From assembly GCA_938016355.1 (NCBI GenBank), contig CALLWO010000023.1, positions 1 through 34,892 on the forward strand: DNA of 34,892 bases, read 5' to 3'. This DNA comes from an uncultured Boseongicola sp. (GTDB taxonomy: Bacteria; Pseudomonadota; Alphaproteobacteria; Rhodobacterales; Rhodobacteraceae). The notes below the pieces were generated by a model that ran no database searches, had not been told where the DNA came from, and saw only the letters and a program-made list of their open reading frames with translations. Both the position numbers and the translations under genes were made by a program. Shown piece by piece: positions 17,062-25,187 of this stretch; positions within the stretch are counted from its first letter, which is position 1; each line of letters begins with the position of its first letter.

Positions 17062-17746
17062 AACGCTTCCATAAAGCTTTTTCGCCCATGGCTTCGACAA
17101 AGGCGCCATGGGCGCTCGCTTCATCCTCACTTAGGCGAGGCGGGAGTGGGTTTGGACGCGCACCGATCATGCGATTTTCGACTGTCGTGCTGCTCGCCGT
17201 CTTTTCGGGCGTCGCGCCAAGCACCAAATCGGGCTGACGGCCTCCGATCATCTCCAAATAGACTTCGGCAAGAATTTCGCTGTCCAGCAGTGCGCCGTGC
17301 AGCGTGCGCGCCGAATTGTCTATCCCATAGCGGCGACACAAGGCATCGAGTGAGGCTGGCGATCCGGGGAATTTTCGTCGTGCGATTTCCAGAGTATCGA
17401 TTGCGCGCTCCCATGGAATTGGGGTTTTGTTGACCCAGCCGAGCTCGGCGTTCAAAAACTTCATGTCGAATGCGGCGTTATGGATGACCAGTTTTGCGTC
17501 GCCAATGAAATCAAGGAAGTCTTGCGCTATAGATTTGAAGAGCGGCTTATCTTTCAAGAAATCGTCACCGAGCCCGTGCACCTCAAATGCCTCTTTGGGC
17601 ATCGCGCGTTCCGGGTTGATGTATTGATGGTACGTGTTTCCGGTTGGCACATGGCGTATGAGCTCCACCGCTCCAATCTCAACAATTCTATCGCCGGATG
17701 TGGGATCAAACCCGGTGGTTTCTGTGTCGAGAACGATTTCACGCAT
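17054..17746 (-). CDS. dnaQ: DNA polymerase III epsilon subunit, 3'-5' proofreading exonuclease
   Basis: The proofreading subunit of the replicative polymerase, of the DEDDh family, with all catalytic residues visible: D7 and E9 in the ExoI motif [10 protein letters not shown]94 in [10 protein letters not shown] (ExoII), and H150/D155 in HGALLDSE (ExoIII). The 230-residue length fits. The C-terminal 40 residues beyond the exonuclease are expected to bind the alpha subunit, and the DEASAHGAF segment precedes the end. It is the last gene of the maf-aroE-coaE-dnaQ operon, overlapping coaE by 8 nt, and converges on secB with an 8-nt tail overlap. Confidence 0.96.
   Translation of the reverse strand: MREIVLDTETTGFDPTSGDRIVEIGAVELIRHVPTGNTYHQYINPERAMPKEAFEVHGLGDDFLKDKPLFKSIAQDFLDFIGDAKLVIHNAAFDMKFLNAELGWVNKTPIPWERAIDTLEIARRKFPGSPASLDALCRRYGIDNSARTLHGALLDSEILAEVYLEMIGGRQPDLVLGATPEKTASSTTVENRMIGARPNPLPPRLSEDEASAHGAFVEAMGEKALWKRFS
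17083..17114. repeat. Inverted repeat downstream of secB, inside the dnaQ 3' end
   Basis: CGCCCATGG (17083-17091) and CCATGGGCG (17106-17114) form a perfect 9-bp stem with a 14-nt loop. It starts 22 nt after the secB stop and lies inside the dnaQ reading frame. No T-run follows on either strand, so it is not a standard terminator; it could stabilise the secB mRNA 3' end or be codon coincidence. Confidence 0.4.
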
Positions 17747-18338
17747 GACGTAACTTATTCCTAATTCCGTTCAGAATGTATTGAACGCTTTGGCGGGCAC
17801 CCTCAAGGGATGTCGTTTCGATCACGTAGTCAGCGCGGGCGCGTTTTTCTCTATCTGGCATTTGCTTGGACAAAATGAGAGCGAGCTTAGCTTCGGTCAT
17901 TCCCTCTCGAGCCAAAACGCGCTTCCTTTGGGTTTCTTCCGGGGCAGACACAACAACGACCGTGTCGCATTGGTTTTCGCTGCCTGTTTCAAAAAGAAGC
18001 GGGATGTCCACCAGCACAATGTCGCTTGTTTGCGAGGTAATAAATTGGTTTCGATCGTCTTGAACCAAAGGATGCACGAGACGCTCGATCTGAACCAACG
18101 CGCCTTCGGTTTTGGCGATCCATGCGCTCAGCTTGCTTCGGTCCACTGCACCGTCTTCAACAGCGCTTGGGCAGATTTTCTTGATCTCAGACACTGCCGC
18201 CCCGCCCTTAGAATAAAGCTTGTGGACAGCATCATCCGCGCTCCACACCGGAATTCCGTGTTCGGCAAACATATCGGCCGTCGTGGATTTTCCCATCCCG
18301 ATCGAGCCGGTCAAGCCGATGATAAAGGGGCGGGTCAC
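17739..18338 (-). CDS. coaE: Dephospho-CoA kinase
   Basis: Catalyses the last step of coenzyme A synthesis, ATP-dependent phosphorylation of the 3'-hydroxyl of dephospho-CoA. The 199-residue protein has Walker [10 protein letters not shown] at residues 11-19, the substrate-binding [10 protein letters not shown] segment near 34-43, [11 protein letters not shown] near 108-118 and the lid segment [37 protein letters not shown]. It overlaps aroE by 4 nt and dnaQ by 8 nt. The grouping with aroE, maf and dnaQ is typical of alphaproteobacterial origin regions. Confidence 0.96.
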   Translation of the reverse strand: MTRPFIIGLTGSIGMGKSTTADMFAEHGIPVWSADDAVHKLYSKGGAAVSEIKKICPSAVEDGAVDRSKLSAWIAKTEGALVQIERLVHPLVQDDRNQFITSQTSDIVLVDIPLLFETGSENQCDTVVVVSAPEETQRKRVLAREGMTEAKLALILSKQMPDREKRARADYVIETTSLEGARQSVQYILNGIRNKLRHA

Positions 18339-19165
18339 TTCAATATTGCATTTCGGAGCGCGTCATCTACTTCCGGGCGCAATCCGAACCAGCGCTCAAA
18401 TCCGGGCACGGCCTGATGCAACAACATGCCAAGACCATCGACGGTTCGGCAACCAGCCGCTCGAGCGTGAGCAAGAAGCTTGGTTTCCAGAGGTGTGTAT
18501 ACCAGATCGTTGACAACCGCGTCTTTTGAAATCGCATCCAGCGGCAAACGCATTTCCGGCTTTCCGACCATCCCCAGAGAGCTTGTGTTTACAATTGTCG
18601 CCGCGCCCTCAAACATATTTCCGGCTTGAACCCAATCAACAACGGTGACTTTCGTGCCAAATTCTTGGCGAAGCCCGTCCGCTCTGGTCTTCGTTCTATT
18701 CGTCAATCGAATTTCATTTACACCCACGTCGATGAGGGACGCGATTATCGCGCGTGCTGCGCCGCCTGCGCCGATAACAGCGGCCGGGCCGCTCGTTGGC
18801 TCCCAATCCGGTGCGCCTTGTCGCAAGTTTTCGACGAACCCGTAACCATCTGTGTTGTCCGCGTGAATCTTACCGTCTTTGCGAAAAATGAGTGTGTTTG
18901 CGGCCCCAATCAACGCCGCGCGATCCGTCACAAGGTCAGCGATCCCTAGAACCAGTTCTTTATGAGGGATCGTCACGTTCAAACCCACAAACCCCATCTT
19001 TGGAAGGGTCCGGATAACATCTTCCAAATCACCGGCGGCGACATTCATCGGTATATAATGGCCCCGGATTCCATACCGCCGTAGCCAATGGCCATGCAGC
19101 ATCGGAGATTTGGAATGGCCAATCGGGGATCCGATCACACCTGCCAGGGGAATAGCGTCCGTCAT
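18335..19165 (-). CDS. aroE: Shikimate dehydrogenase (NADP+)
   Basis: Reduces 3-dehydroshikimate to shikimate in aromatic amino acid synthesis. The 276-residue protein shows [14 protein letters not shown] (12-25) for substrate binding, NVTIPHKE with catalytic K69, NTDGYG with D106, and the NADP-binding GAGGAARAI (132-140) followed by [10 protein letters not shown] with the expected 2'-phosphate-binding Arg. The C-terminal [15 protein letters not shown] segment is present. Complete; overlaps maf and coaE by 4 nt each. Confidence 0.97.
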   Translation of the reverse strand: MTDAIPLAGVIGSPIGHSKSPMLHGHWLRRYGIRGHYIPMNVAAGDLEDVIRTLPKMGFVGLNVTIPHKELVLGIADLVTDRAALIGAANTLIFRKDGKIHADNTDGYGFVENLRQGAPDWEPTSGPAAVIGAGGAARAIIASLIDVGVNEIRLTNRTKTRADGLRQEFGTKVTVVDWVQAGNMFEGAATIVNTSSLGMVGKPEMRLPLDAISKDAVVNDLVYTPLETKLLAHARAAGCRTVDGLGMLLHQAVPGFERWFGLRPEVDDALRNAILK

Positions 19166-19758
19166 CCGTCCAAAGTGCCGCGCAATGTCAGATAGGACAA
19201 GAGCTCAAGCAGCGGGAGACCCAGTACGTTGAAATAATCGCCTTCTATCCGACTAAAAAGGCGCGCGCCTTCCTCTTCCAGCTTATAAGAACCAACGCTG
19301 TGCTGGATGCTGTGCCAGTTTCGCTCAACGTAATCAGCCAGGTACGCATCGGACGCCGTGTGCATCATAAGTCGAACTTGGCCTACATGCCTCCAGACTG
19401 GTTTCGCGTTTTCATAGATGACCGCTGCAGACAACAGCGCGTGGCGTTTGCCACGTAGCGCTGTAAGCTGCGACAGCGCTTCTCCCTTCGACTTCGGTTT
19501 CGAAAGAATTGACTCTTCAAAACTCAAAACCTGATCGCATCCAAGAACAAGCGCTTGAGGATGCTTCGCGGACGTACGCCGGGCCTTCGTTTCCGCAAGT
19601 GCGTCCGCGATGTCTCTGGCGCTTGCGCTCTCGTGGATGAGAGAATTTTTAATACTTTCTTCATCTATTCGGGCTGGAATAACATCGATAGAGACGCCTG
19701 CCTGGCGAAGAAGATTTGCCCGGATTTCGGATCCAGAAGCCAGGATGAGATCGCTCAT
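19162..19758 (-). CDS. maf: Maf family nucleotide pyrophosphatase
   Basis: Maf proteins hydrolyse non-canonical or modified nucleoside triphosphates (dTTP/UTP/m7GTP types by subfamily) and affect septation when overproduced. The 198-residue protein begins LILASGSEIRANLL (the family has ASxSPRR, so the Pro-Arg is Glu-Ile here), then LGCDQVLSFEESILSKPKS, the HSVGSYKLEEEGARLFSRIEGDYFNVLGLPL signature and a closing hydrophobic helix. Substrate subfamily is uncertain, but the deviation from SPRR resembles the YceF/m7GTP group more than the dTTP/UTP group. It is first in the minus-strand operon and starts at the edge of the candidate origin. Confidence 0.93.
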   Translation of the reverse strand: MSDLILASGSEIRANLLRQAGVSIDVIPARIDEESIKNSLIHESASARDIADALAETKARRTSAKHPQALVLGCDQVLSFEESILSKPKSKGEALSQLTALRGKRHALLSAAVIYENAKPVWRHVGQVRLMMHTASDAYLADYVERNWHSIQHSVGSYKLEEEGARLFSRIEGDYFNVLGLPLLELLSYLTLRGTLDG

Positions 19759-19811
19759 GGTGTGGACGGCCTTGTGGGTAACAACGTGTGAAGATTAAGC
19801 ACAAGTCGTGG

Positions 19812-19820
19812 TTATCCTCA
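19812..19820 (+). promoter_or_regulatory. DnaA-box-like 9-mer
   Basis: TTATCCTCA, one mismatch to TTATCCACA (position 7). Confidence 0.5.
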
Positions 19821-19840
19821 AACCAACGCTCGGTCGTCGG

Positions 19841-19854
19841 TGTTTCGTGAAACC
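19841..19854. promoter_or_regulatory. Shortened parS-like palindrome in the origin region
   Basis: TGTTTCGTGAAACC equals the parS palindrome with the central AC missing and the last base changed, so the GTTTC and GAAAC arms are 2 nt apart instead of 4. The altered half-site spacing makes ParB binding doubtful. It may be a decayed parS or chance. Confidence 0.3.
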
Positions 19855-19874
19855 ATGCTTATTTTGTCTGACGT

Positions 19875-19891
19875 TTATCCACCGTGCATAA
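19875..19891. promoter_or_regulatory. Pair of face-to-face DnaA-box-like 9-mers
   Basis: TTATCCACC on plus (19875-19883) meets TTATGCACG on minus (19883-19891), sharing one base and giving a near-perfect 17-nt inverted arrangement. Each is one mismatch from the degenerate box TTWTNCACA. Confidence 0.55.
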
Positions 19892-19941
19892 CGCTTGCCA
19901 ACAGGGTGTGTGCTCTTTGGTTATCGCGGATTTTCCCGAAG

Positions 19942-19950
19942 TTATCAACA
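19942..19950 (+). promoter_or_regulatory. DnaA-box-like 9-mer
   Basis: TTATCAACA, one mismatch to TTATCCACA (position 6). Confidence 0.5.
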
Positions 19951-20038
19951 GATATTGTTTGGCAAATTCTCCTATAAGATACTGTATCTATTCAGCAAAA
20001 ATCGTTCCCTTTTTATCTTCGCCGGCCTGTTCATAAAA

Positions 20039-20047
20039 TTATCCATA
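20039..20047 (+). promoter_or_regulatory. DnaA-box-like 9-mer
   Basis: TTATCCATA, one mismatch to TTATCCACA (position 8). A similar TTATCCATG (two mismatches) follows at 20083-20091. Confidence 0.5.
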
Positions 20048-20097
20048 GATGTATAGTCCGTGGGACAACTGACTAATTCCACTTATCCATGCCCTTA

Positions 20098-20139
20098 ACT
20101 ACAACATCATCTTTTCTTTTCTTCTTATATTAATTTAGG
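20098..20139. other. AT-rich tract, candidate DNA unwinding element
   Basis: A pyrimidine-rich CTTTTCTTTTCTTC run followed by TTATATTAATTTA, adjacent to the rightmost DnaA-like boxes and just before the hemJ ribosome binding site. It may serve as the duplex unwinding element and/or carry the hemJ -10 element. Confidence 0.45.
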
Positions 20140-20161
20140 AAGTCAGGAGGAGATCAAACCG

Positions 20162-20614
20162 ATGGCTGAGATACTTGGAACAATCTACCCTTGGGTAAAG
20201 GCGCTTCATGTGATCTCGGTGATCGCATGGATGGCGGGGTTGTTCTATCTTCCTCGGCTTTATGTGTACCACGCGGAACAAGTCGGTCAGGTGGGTGATA
20301 CACATACGCTGTTCCAGACGATGGAGTATAAGCTGCTTCGCGTCATCATGAATCCAGCGATGATTGCGACTTGGGTGTTCGGGCTTTTTTTGGTGGCGAC
20401 GCCGGGGGTCATTGATTGGTCTCAAATCTGGCCATGGACAAAGGCGGCGTCAGTCCTTGGGATGACCTGGTTCCACCATTGGTGCGGGCTGCGCCGAAAG
20501 GATTTTGCCGCTGGCAGCAATGCGCGTCCCGGGCGCTACTACCGATTGATGAACGAAGTTCCAACGGTGTTGCTGATTGTCATTGTTGTCTCTGTTATCG
20601 TTCGTCCCCTTTGA
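20162..20614 (+). CDS. hemJ: Protoporphyrinogen IX oxidase HemJ
   Basis: A 150-residue integral membrane protein with four hydrophobic segments, matching HemJ (formerly UPF0093/CopD-like), which oxidises protoporphyrinogen IX to protoporphyrin IX in many alphaproteobacteria and cyanobacteria. The conserved N-terminal WVKALHVISVIAWMAGLFYLPRLYVYH stretch carries K13 and the probable heme-ligand H16; the MEYKLLRVIMNPAM and WFHHWCGLRRKDFA segments follow. A strong AGGAGGAG lies 9 nt before the ATG. It is the first gene right of the candidate origin, followed by rho after a 120-nt leader. Confidence 0.93.
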   Translation: MAEILGTIYPWVKALHVISVIAWMAGLFYLPRLYVYHAEQVGQVGDTHTLFQTMEYKLLRVIMNPAMIATWVFGLFLVATPGVIDWSQIWPWTKAASVLGMTWFHHWCGLRRKDFAAGSNARPGRYYRLMNEVPTVLLIVIVVSVIVRPL

Positions 20615-20704
20615 TGCCCGTTGACTCGTGAGGGTCTGATCTCTAACTGTCAATTTCGGTAGCCGTCCTGGCTGCTTTGAACCTTCCAATTTGATTTATT
20701 GTCG

Positions 20705-20721
20705 TCCGGGATCTGCCCGGA
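20705..20721 (+). promoter_or_regulatory. rho: Hairpin immediately upstream of the rho ribosome binding site
   Basis: TCCGGG (20705-20710) pairs with CCCGGA (20716-20721) across a 5-nt loop, ending 2 nt before the AGGGAAA ribosome binding site (20724-20730). The 120-nt gap 20615-20734 otherwise shows only weak promoter matches (TTGACT at 20621 without a good -10). rho is autoregulated in E. coli through its leader; a similar role here is inference. Confidence 0.4.
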
Positions 20722-20734
20722 TCAGGGAAATTCC

Positions 20735-22003
20735 ATGACCGATCGTCTGAACCTATCTGAACTGAAAGTGAAGTCTCCTAAAGAACTTCTGTCTATGGCG
20801 GAAGAGCTGGAGATTGAGAACGCATCGACGATGCGCAAGGGCGAGATGATGTTCTCGATCCTAAAGGAGCGCGCAGAAGAGGATTGGGTGATCGGAGGCG
20901 AGGGCGTTCTCGAGGTGCTACAGGACGGTTTTGGGTTCCTGCGCTCGCCAGAGGCAAACTATTTGCCTGGTCCAGATGACATTTACGTATCGCCAGAGAT
21001 GCTGCGAAAATTCGCACTTCGTACAGGCGATACCGTTGAGGGTGTTATTCGAGAGCCGAACGAGAATGAGCGTTATTTCGCGATGACCAAAGTTGAGAAG
21101 ATCAACTTCGAAGATCCCGAGAAAGCGCGTCACAAGGTTAGCTTTGACAACTTGACGCCGCTTTACCCCGACGAGCGCATGAATATGGAGATTGAAGATC
21201 CTACAATTAAGGATCGTTCAGCGCGTATCATTGATCTTGTCGCTCCCATCGGTAAAGGACAGCGCTCACTTATCGTTGCTCCACCACGTACCGGTAAGAC
21301 GGTGCTCCTACAGAATATTGCCCACTCGATCGAAACAAACCATCCCGAGTGTTATCTGATCGTTCTGTTGATCGACGAACGGCCTGAGGAAGTGACGGAC
21401 ATGCAGCGCTCTGTGAAGGGCGAAGTGGTGTCCTCTACTTTTGACGAGCCCGCAACGCGACACGTCGCTGTAAGCGACATGGTGATTGAAAAGGCAAAGC
21501 GCCTGGTGGAGCACAAACGCGATGTTGTGATCCTCCTCGATTCAATCACACGCCTCGGACGGGCCTTTAACACCGTGGTGCCGTCCTCTGGTAAAGTTCT
21601 GACCGGTGGTGTGGATGCAAACGCACTGCAGCGCCCAAAGCGCTTTTTCGGTGCGGCCCGGAACATTGAAGAGGGTGGATCGCTTACAATCATTGCGACT
21701 GCGCTCATCGACACGGGCAGCCGCATGGATGAAGTGATCTTTGAGGAATTCAAAGGAACGGGCAACAGCGAGATCGTGTTGGATCGTAAGGTCGCGGACA
21801 AACGCGTGTACCCGGCGATGGATATCCTGAAGTCCGGCACGCGTAAGGAAGATCTTTTGGTCGACAAGGTCGATCTCCAGAAAACCTTTGTTCTTCGCCG
21901 TATCCTGAATCCAATGGGGACTACGGATGCGATCGAGTTCTTGATTTCGAAGCTCAAGCAAACAAAGACAAATTCCGATTTCTTCGATTCTATGAACACG
22001 TGA
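20735..22003 (+). CDS. rho: Transcription termination factor Rho
   Basis: The hexameric RNA-dependent ATPase that terminates transcription. From the ATG at 20735 it has 422 residues, the usual length. It shows an N-terminal [29 protein letters not shown] helix-extended domain, the RNA-binding cold-shock-like segment [23 protein letters not shown] (about 64-86), Walker A APPRTGKT (about 182-189), Walker [11 protein letters not shown] and the Q/R-loop region [22 protein letters not shown]. An in-frame start at 20699 would add 12 residues with no family support; AGGGAAA at 20724 favours 20735. Confidence 0.97.
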   Translation: MTDRLNLSELKVKSPKELLSMAEELEIENASTMRKGEMMFSILKERAEEDWVIGGEGVLEVLQDGFGFLRSPEANYLPGPDDIYVSPEMLRKFALRTGDTVEGVIREPNENERYFAMTKVEKINFEDPEKARHKVSFDNLTPLYPDERMNMEIEDPTIKDRSARIIDLVAPIGKGQRSLIVAPPRTGKTVLLQNIAHSIETNHPECYLIVLLIDERPEEVTDMQRSVKGEVVSSTFDEPATRHVAVSDMVIEKAKRLVEHKRDVVILLDSITRLGRAFNTVVPSSGKVLTGGVDANALQRPKRFFGAARNIEEGGSLTIIATALIDTGSRMDEVIFEEFKGTGNSEIVLDRKVADKRVYPAMDILKSGTRKEDLLVDKVDLQKTFVLRRILNPMGTTDAIEFLISKLKQTKTNSDFFDSMNT

Positions 22004-22005
22004 TT

Positions 22006-22023
22006 TATTGATTTAAATCAATA
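22006..22023. promoter_or_regulatory. mnmE: Perfect AT-rich palindrome with FNR/FnrL-type box before mnmE
   Basis: TATTGATTTAAATCAATA is a perfect 18-bp palindrome starting 3 nt after rho and ending 8 nt before the mnmE ATG. Its core TTGATTTAAATCAA (22008-22021) equals the FNR/FnrL consensus TTGAT-N4-ATCAA. It also overlaps an IHF-consensus match, AATCAATAGGTTA (22016-22028). So close to the start codon, binding would more likely repress than activate. Function is inference. Confidence 0.45.
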
Positions 22024-22031
22024 GGTTAGTT

Positions 22032-23309
22032 ATGGATACGATCTTTGCTCTCGCGTCTGCGAGAGGTAAATCCGGCGTTGCCGTCATCCGTGTCTCGGGT
22101 CCCGATGCCAAAACGGCATTAGGACATATGTGCACGATACCTGAGCCGCGCCGTGCTGCACTTCGACGGCTGAGCTACAAGGGCGATTTCCTCGACGAAG
22201 CGCTCGTCATCGTCTTTGATGCGCCGGGCAGCTTTACCGGCGAGGATGTTGTAGAGATTCATACGCACGGATCAAATGCTTCGGTGGCTTCTGTTCTCAC
22301 TGCGTTGGCAGATATTTCTGGATTGCGTCAGGCCGACGCCGGAGAGTTCACGCGCCGTGCTTTGGAGAACGAGCAGCTTGATTTGGCGCAGATCGAAGGA
22401 TTGTCTGACCTCATCGAAGCAGAGACGGATGCTCAAAGACGTCAGGCGTTGCGCGTGTTTTCCGGCGCGCTCGGAGATATCGCTGAATCTTGGCGATCGG
22501 ACCTCATTCGGGCAGCAGCATTGCTAGAAGCGACTATTGATTTTGCTGACGAAGAGGTGCCTGTCGATGTGCTACCGGAAGTTAAGCAGCTAATTGCAAA
22601 GGTCGACAAAGGCCTGAACGCAGAGATTGCAGGGTCGCGCGCAGCAGAACGCATCCGCGACGGGTTTGAGGTAGCCATTATTGGTCCTCCGAATATAGGG
22701 AAATCTACGCTTTTGAACGCTCTCGCTGGTCGAGAGGCCGCGATCACATCAGATGTGGCAGGTACAACCCGGGATGTGATTGAGGTTCAGTTGGATTTGG
22801 CTGGCCTGCCAGTGACTTTCCTGGATACGGCCGGAATTCGGCAGACGGATGACAAAGTCGAGAACATCGGGATAGAACGTGCAACGGAGAGAGCCGAGCG
22901 CGCAGACCTGCGCATTTTCTTGTTGGAGCGTTCGGGTGACGAGGCCGTGCTCAAAGGCCATAGCGACGATCTGAAACTTGTCGCAAAGTCAGACATAAAT
23001 GAAATTGGTGATATTTCCGCGCTGACGGGCCATGGCATCGATGATCTTATTGATAGAGTTACCGGCGTTCTCGAGCAGAAAGCGGCAGGTGCGGGCGTCG
23101 CGATCCGCGCACGACATAGGGCTGCAATGATCTCGGCTTCCGCCAGCCTGAACAATGTAAACGCGCTTATCTCAAGCGATCTCGCTGGACCCGAGATCAT
23201 TGCAGAAGAGCTAAGAGTGGCAATAAGGGCGCTGGATACCCTTGTGGGTCGCGTAGACGTCGAGCATGTGTTAGGTGAAATATTCGCAAGTTTCTGCATT
23301 GGTAAATGA
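22032..23309 (+). CDS. mnmE: tRNA modification GTPase MnmE
   Basis: With MnmG it makes the 5-carboxymethylaminomethyl (or aminomethyl) modification of wobble uridine 34. The 425-residue protein has an N-terminal folate-binding domain starting at [23 protein letters not shown], a helical domain, and an inserted G domain with G1 GPPNIGKST (218-226), the switch segment [14 protein letters not shown]3 DTAGIR (about 264) and a short G4 region. The C-terminus FASFCIGK carries the invariant Cys of the CxGK motif. The ribosome binding site is weak (TAGGTTAG) and the palindrome at 22006-22023 sits just upstream. It ends 3 nt before the annotated mnmG start. Confidence 0.97.
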   Translation: MDTIFALASARGKSGVAVIRVSGPDAKTALGHMCTIPEPRRAALRRLSYKGDFLDEALVIVFDAPGSFTGEDVVEIHTHGSNASVASVLTALADISGLRQADAGEFTRRALENEQLDLAQIEGLSDLIEAETDAQRRQALRVFSGALGDIAESWRSDLIRAAALLEATIDFADEEVPVDVLPEVKQLIAKVDKGLNAEIAGSRAAERIRDGFEVAIIGPPNIGKSTLLNALAGREAAITSDVAGTTRDVIEVQLDLAGLPVTFLDTAGIRQTDDKVENIGIERATERAERADLRIFLLERSGDEAVLKGHSDDLKLVAKSDINEIGDISALTGHGIDDLIDRVTGVLEQKAAGAGVAIRARHRAAMISASASLNNVNALISSDLAGPEIIAEELRVAIRALDTLVGRVDVEHVLGEIFASFCIGK

Positions 23310-23312
23310 GGG

Positions 23313-25187
23313 GTGTTTCACGTGAAACATCGTGATTTCGATGTCATCGTTGTCGGCGGCGGTCACGCTGGAACCGAAGCCGCACATGCGGCGGCGCGCC
23401 GTGGCGCTCGCGTCGGACTGATCACTCTCAAAAAAAGCGACATCGGCGTCATGTCCTGCAATCCGGCCATTGGCGGATTGGGCAAAGGCCACCTTGTTCG
23501 CGAAATTGATGCGCTGGACGGCGTAATGGGGCGTGTTGCGGACGCGTCTGGTATTCAGTTTCGCCTTTTAAACCGTCGCAAAGGGCCTGCTGTGCAAGGG
23601 CCGCGGGCTCAAGCCGACCGCAATTTGTATCGCGCCGCCATGCAAATAGAGATGACAAGAAGCGCTCTGATCGAAATTGTAGAGGGCGAGGTCACTGACC
23701 TTATTCAGTCCGGCGATGCTGTTAGCGGCGTTACACTGAATGGTGGGCAGGCACTCCATGCCGCCGCCGTTATCCTCACAGCCGGAACCTTTCTGCGCGG
23801 GATCATCCATATTGGCGACAGCTCCCGACCAGGCGGAAGAATAGGGGACAAGCCTTCGGTTCGGCTGGCGGAAAGGATTGAAGATTTCGGGTTGGACCTT
23901 GGTCGGCTTAAGACAGGAACGCCTCCACGCCTTGTATCGAAAACGATCGATTGGGAGTCCTTGGAAGAACAGCCCGGCGATGATGAGCCTGTGTTCTTTT
24001 CGTTCATGTCAAATAGTGTTCAGGCAAGACAGGTGTCTTGCGGAATTACGCACACCAATCCTGAAACACACGAGATCATTCGCCAGAACATTTCTCGCTC
24101 AGCTATGTATGGCGGCCACATTGACGGCGTTGGACCAAGATATTGCCCATCAATAGAAGACAAGATCGTTAGATTTTCAGAGAAGCCTTCGCATCAGATT
24201 TTCCTGGAACCAGAAGGGCTTACGAGCGACCTCGTCTATCCCAACGGGATTTCGACATCGCTGCCCGAGGACGTACAGCACGACTATGTTCATTCTATCG
24301 CGGGCCTGGAGCGCGCCGAGATTGCCCAACCAGGCTATGCGATTGAGTATGACTATGTTGATCCGCGCGCATTAACGGCTCACCTCCGACTGAAGGACGT
24401 TCAGGGTCTTTACCTTGCTGGCCAGATCAACGGCACAACAGGCTACGAAGAGGCCGCAGCCCAAGGGCTGGTTGCTGGCCTGAATGCGGCTGGCAATGCA
24501 CTTGGGTTAGAGGATGCGAATTTTTCCCGCGACACCTCCTACATTGGCGTAATGGTCGATGACCTAATCACAAAGGGTGTCACAGAGCCCTATCGGATGT
24601 TCACTTCCCGCGCGGAATTCCGACTGTCACTCCGGGCGGACAATGCAGACCAACGTTTAACTGCATACGGGAGTTCGTTGGGCTGTGTAGGAGAGGAGCG
24701 CTCGCGGTCTTTTCATAAGAAAATGCAATTGCTCAATGACGGCAAGGCGCTTTTGGACAAAACCCTCATTACTCCAAACGAAGCATCAGATGTCGGAATT
24801 CGGATATCCAAGGACGGTGCGCGCCGCACGGCGACCGAACTCCTTTCGTTTGCCGATGTCGAATTCGACACACTTTGCGCCATACGCCCGGAATTGTCTG
24901 ATGTTTCTATCGAAACGCGAGATCAGCTCAAACGTGACGCGCTCTACGCCAATTACATTGTGCGGCAACAGAGAGATGTCGAGGCGCTTCGCAAGGACGA
25001 AGCACACGAAATCCCAGATGGCTTTGATTTTGCGTCGCTCAACGGGCTCAGCAACGAACTACGCCAGAAACTGCTGACCATACGCCCTAAAACATTAGGG
25101 CAAGCTGGTCGTGTTGAAGGCATGACGCCTGCCGCATTGACGCTTATCCTGGCCAAAATCAAGCAAAGCACTCGGAAAAGCGCGTGA
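23313..25187 (+). CDS. mnmG: tRNA uridine 5-carboxymethylaminomethyl modification enzyme MnmG (GidA)
   Basis: The FAD- and NADH-dependent partner of MnmE. From the GTG at 23313 it has 624 residues: the FAD dinucleotide fold [20 protein letters not shown] (10-29), the [22 protein letters not shown] signature near 50, GLKTGTPPR-type (here [10 protein letters not shown]) near 200, and the second signature [24 protein letters not shown] near 370. The first six codons, MFHVKH, are encoded by a perfect parS site. An alternative GTG at 23322 has TGAGGGG 8 nt upstream, better spacing than for 23313, and would start MKHRDFDV; either is acceptable. It overlaps rsmG by 4 nt. Confidence 0.97.
   Translation: MFHVKHRDFDVIVVGGGHAGTEAAHAAARRGARVGLITLKKSDIGVMSCNPAIGGLGKGHLVREIDALDGVMGRVADASGIQFRLLNRRKGPAVQGPRAQADRNLYRAAMQIEMTRSALIEIVEGEVTDLIQSGDAVSGVTLNGGQALHAAAVILTAGTFLRGIIHIGDSSRPGGRIGDKPSVRLAERIEDFGLDLGRLKTGTPPRLVSKTIDWESLEEQPGDDEPVFFSFMSNSVQARQVSCGITHTNPETHEIIRQNISRSAMYGGHIDGVGPRYCPSIEDKIVRFSEKPSHQIFLEPEGLTSDLVYPNGISTSLPEDVQHDYVHSIAGLERAEIAQPGYAIEYDYVDPRALTAHLRLKDVQGLYLAGQINGTTGYEEAAAQGLVAGLNAAGNALGLEDANFSRDTSYIGVMVDDLITKGVTEPYRMFTSRAEFRLSLRADNADQRLTAYGSSLGCVGEERSRSFHKKMQLLNDGKALLDKTLITPNEASDVGIRISKDGARRTATELLSFADVEFDTLCAIRPELSDVSIETRDQLKRDALYANYIVRQQRDVEALRKDEAHEIPDGFDFASLNGLSNELRQKLLTIRPKTLGQAGRVEGMTPAALTLILAKIKQSTRKSA
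23314..23329. promoter_or_regulatory. parS centromere site 1, inside the mnmG start
   Basis: TGTTTCACGTGAAACA, a perfect match to the 16-bp chromosomal parS palindrome bound by ParB. It overlaps the mnmG start codon and codons 2-6 (FHVKH), about 3.3 kb from the candidate origin and 3.3 kb from parB. Confidence 0.95.

Larger units (their letters stand above)
19759..20161. other. Candidate chromosomal replication origin (oriC)
   Basis: The only gene-free stretch over 300 nt in the window. It holds DnaA-box-like 9-mers one mismatch from TTATCCACA at 19812 (TTATCCTCA), 19875 (TTATCCACC), 19942 (TTATCAACA) and 20039 (TTATCCATA), a reverse-strand TTATGCACG at 19883-19891, and a weaker TTATCCATG at 20083. 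A T-rich/AT-rich tract follows at about 20100-20139. The flanking genes point outward (maf operon left, hemJ-rho-mnmE onward right) and parS sites and parAB lie within 8 kb. Promoters for maf and hemJ must also lie here; I cannot place them with confidence. The hemJ ribosome binding site is AGGAGGAG at 20145-20152. Function as origin is inference; dnaA is not in the window. Confidence 0.8.
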
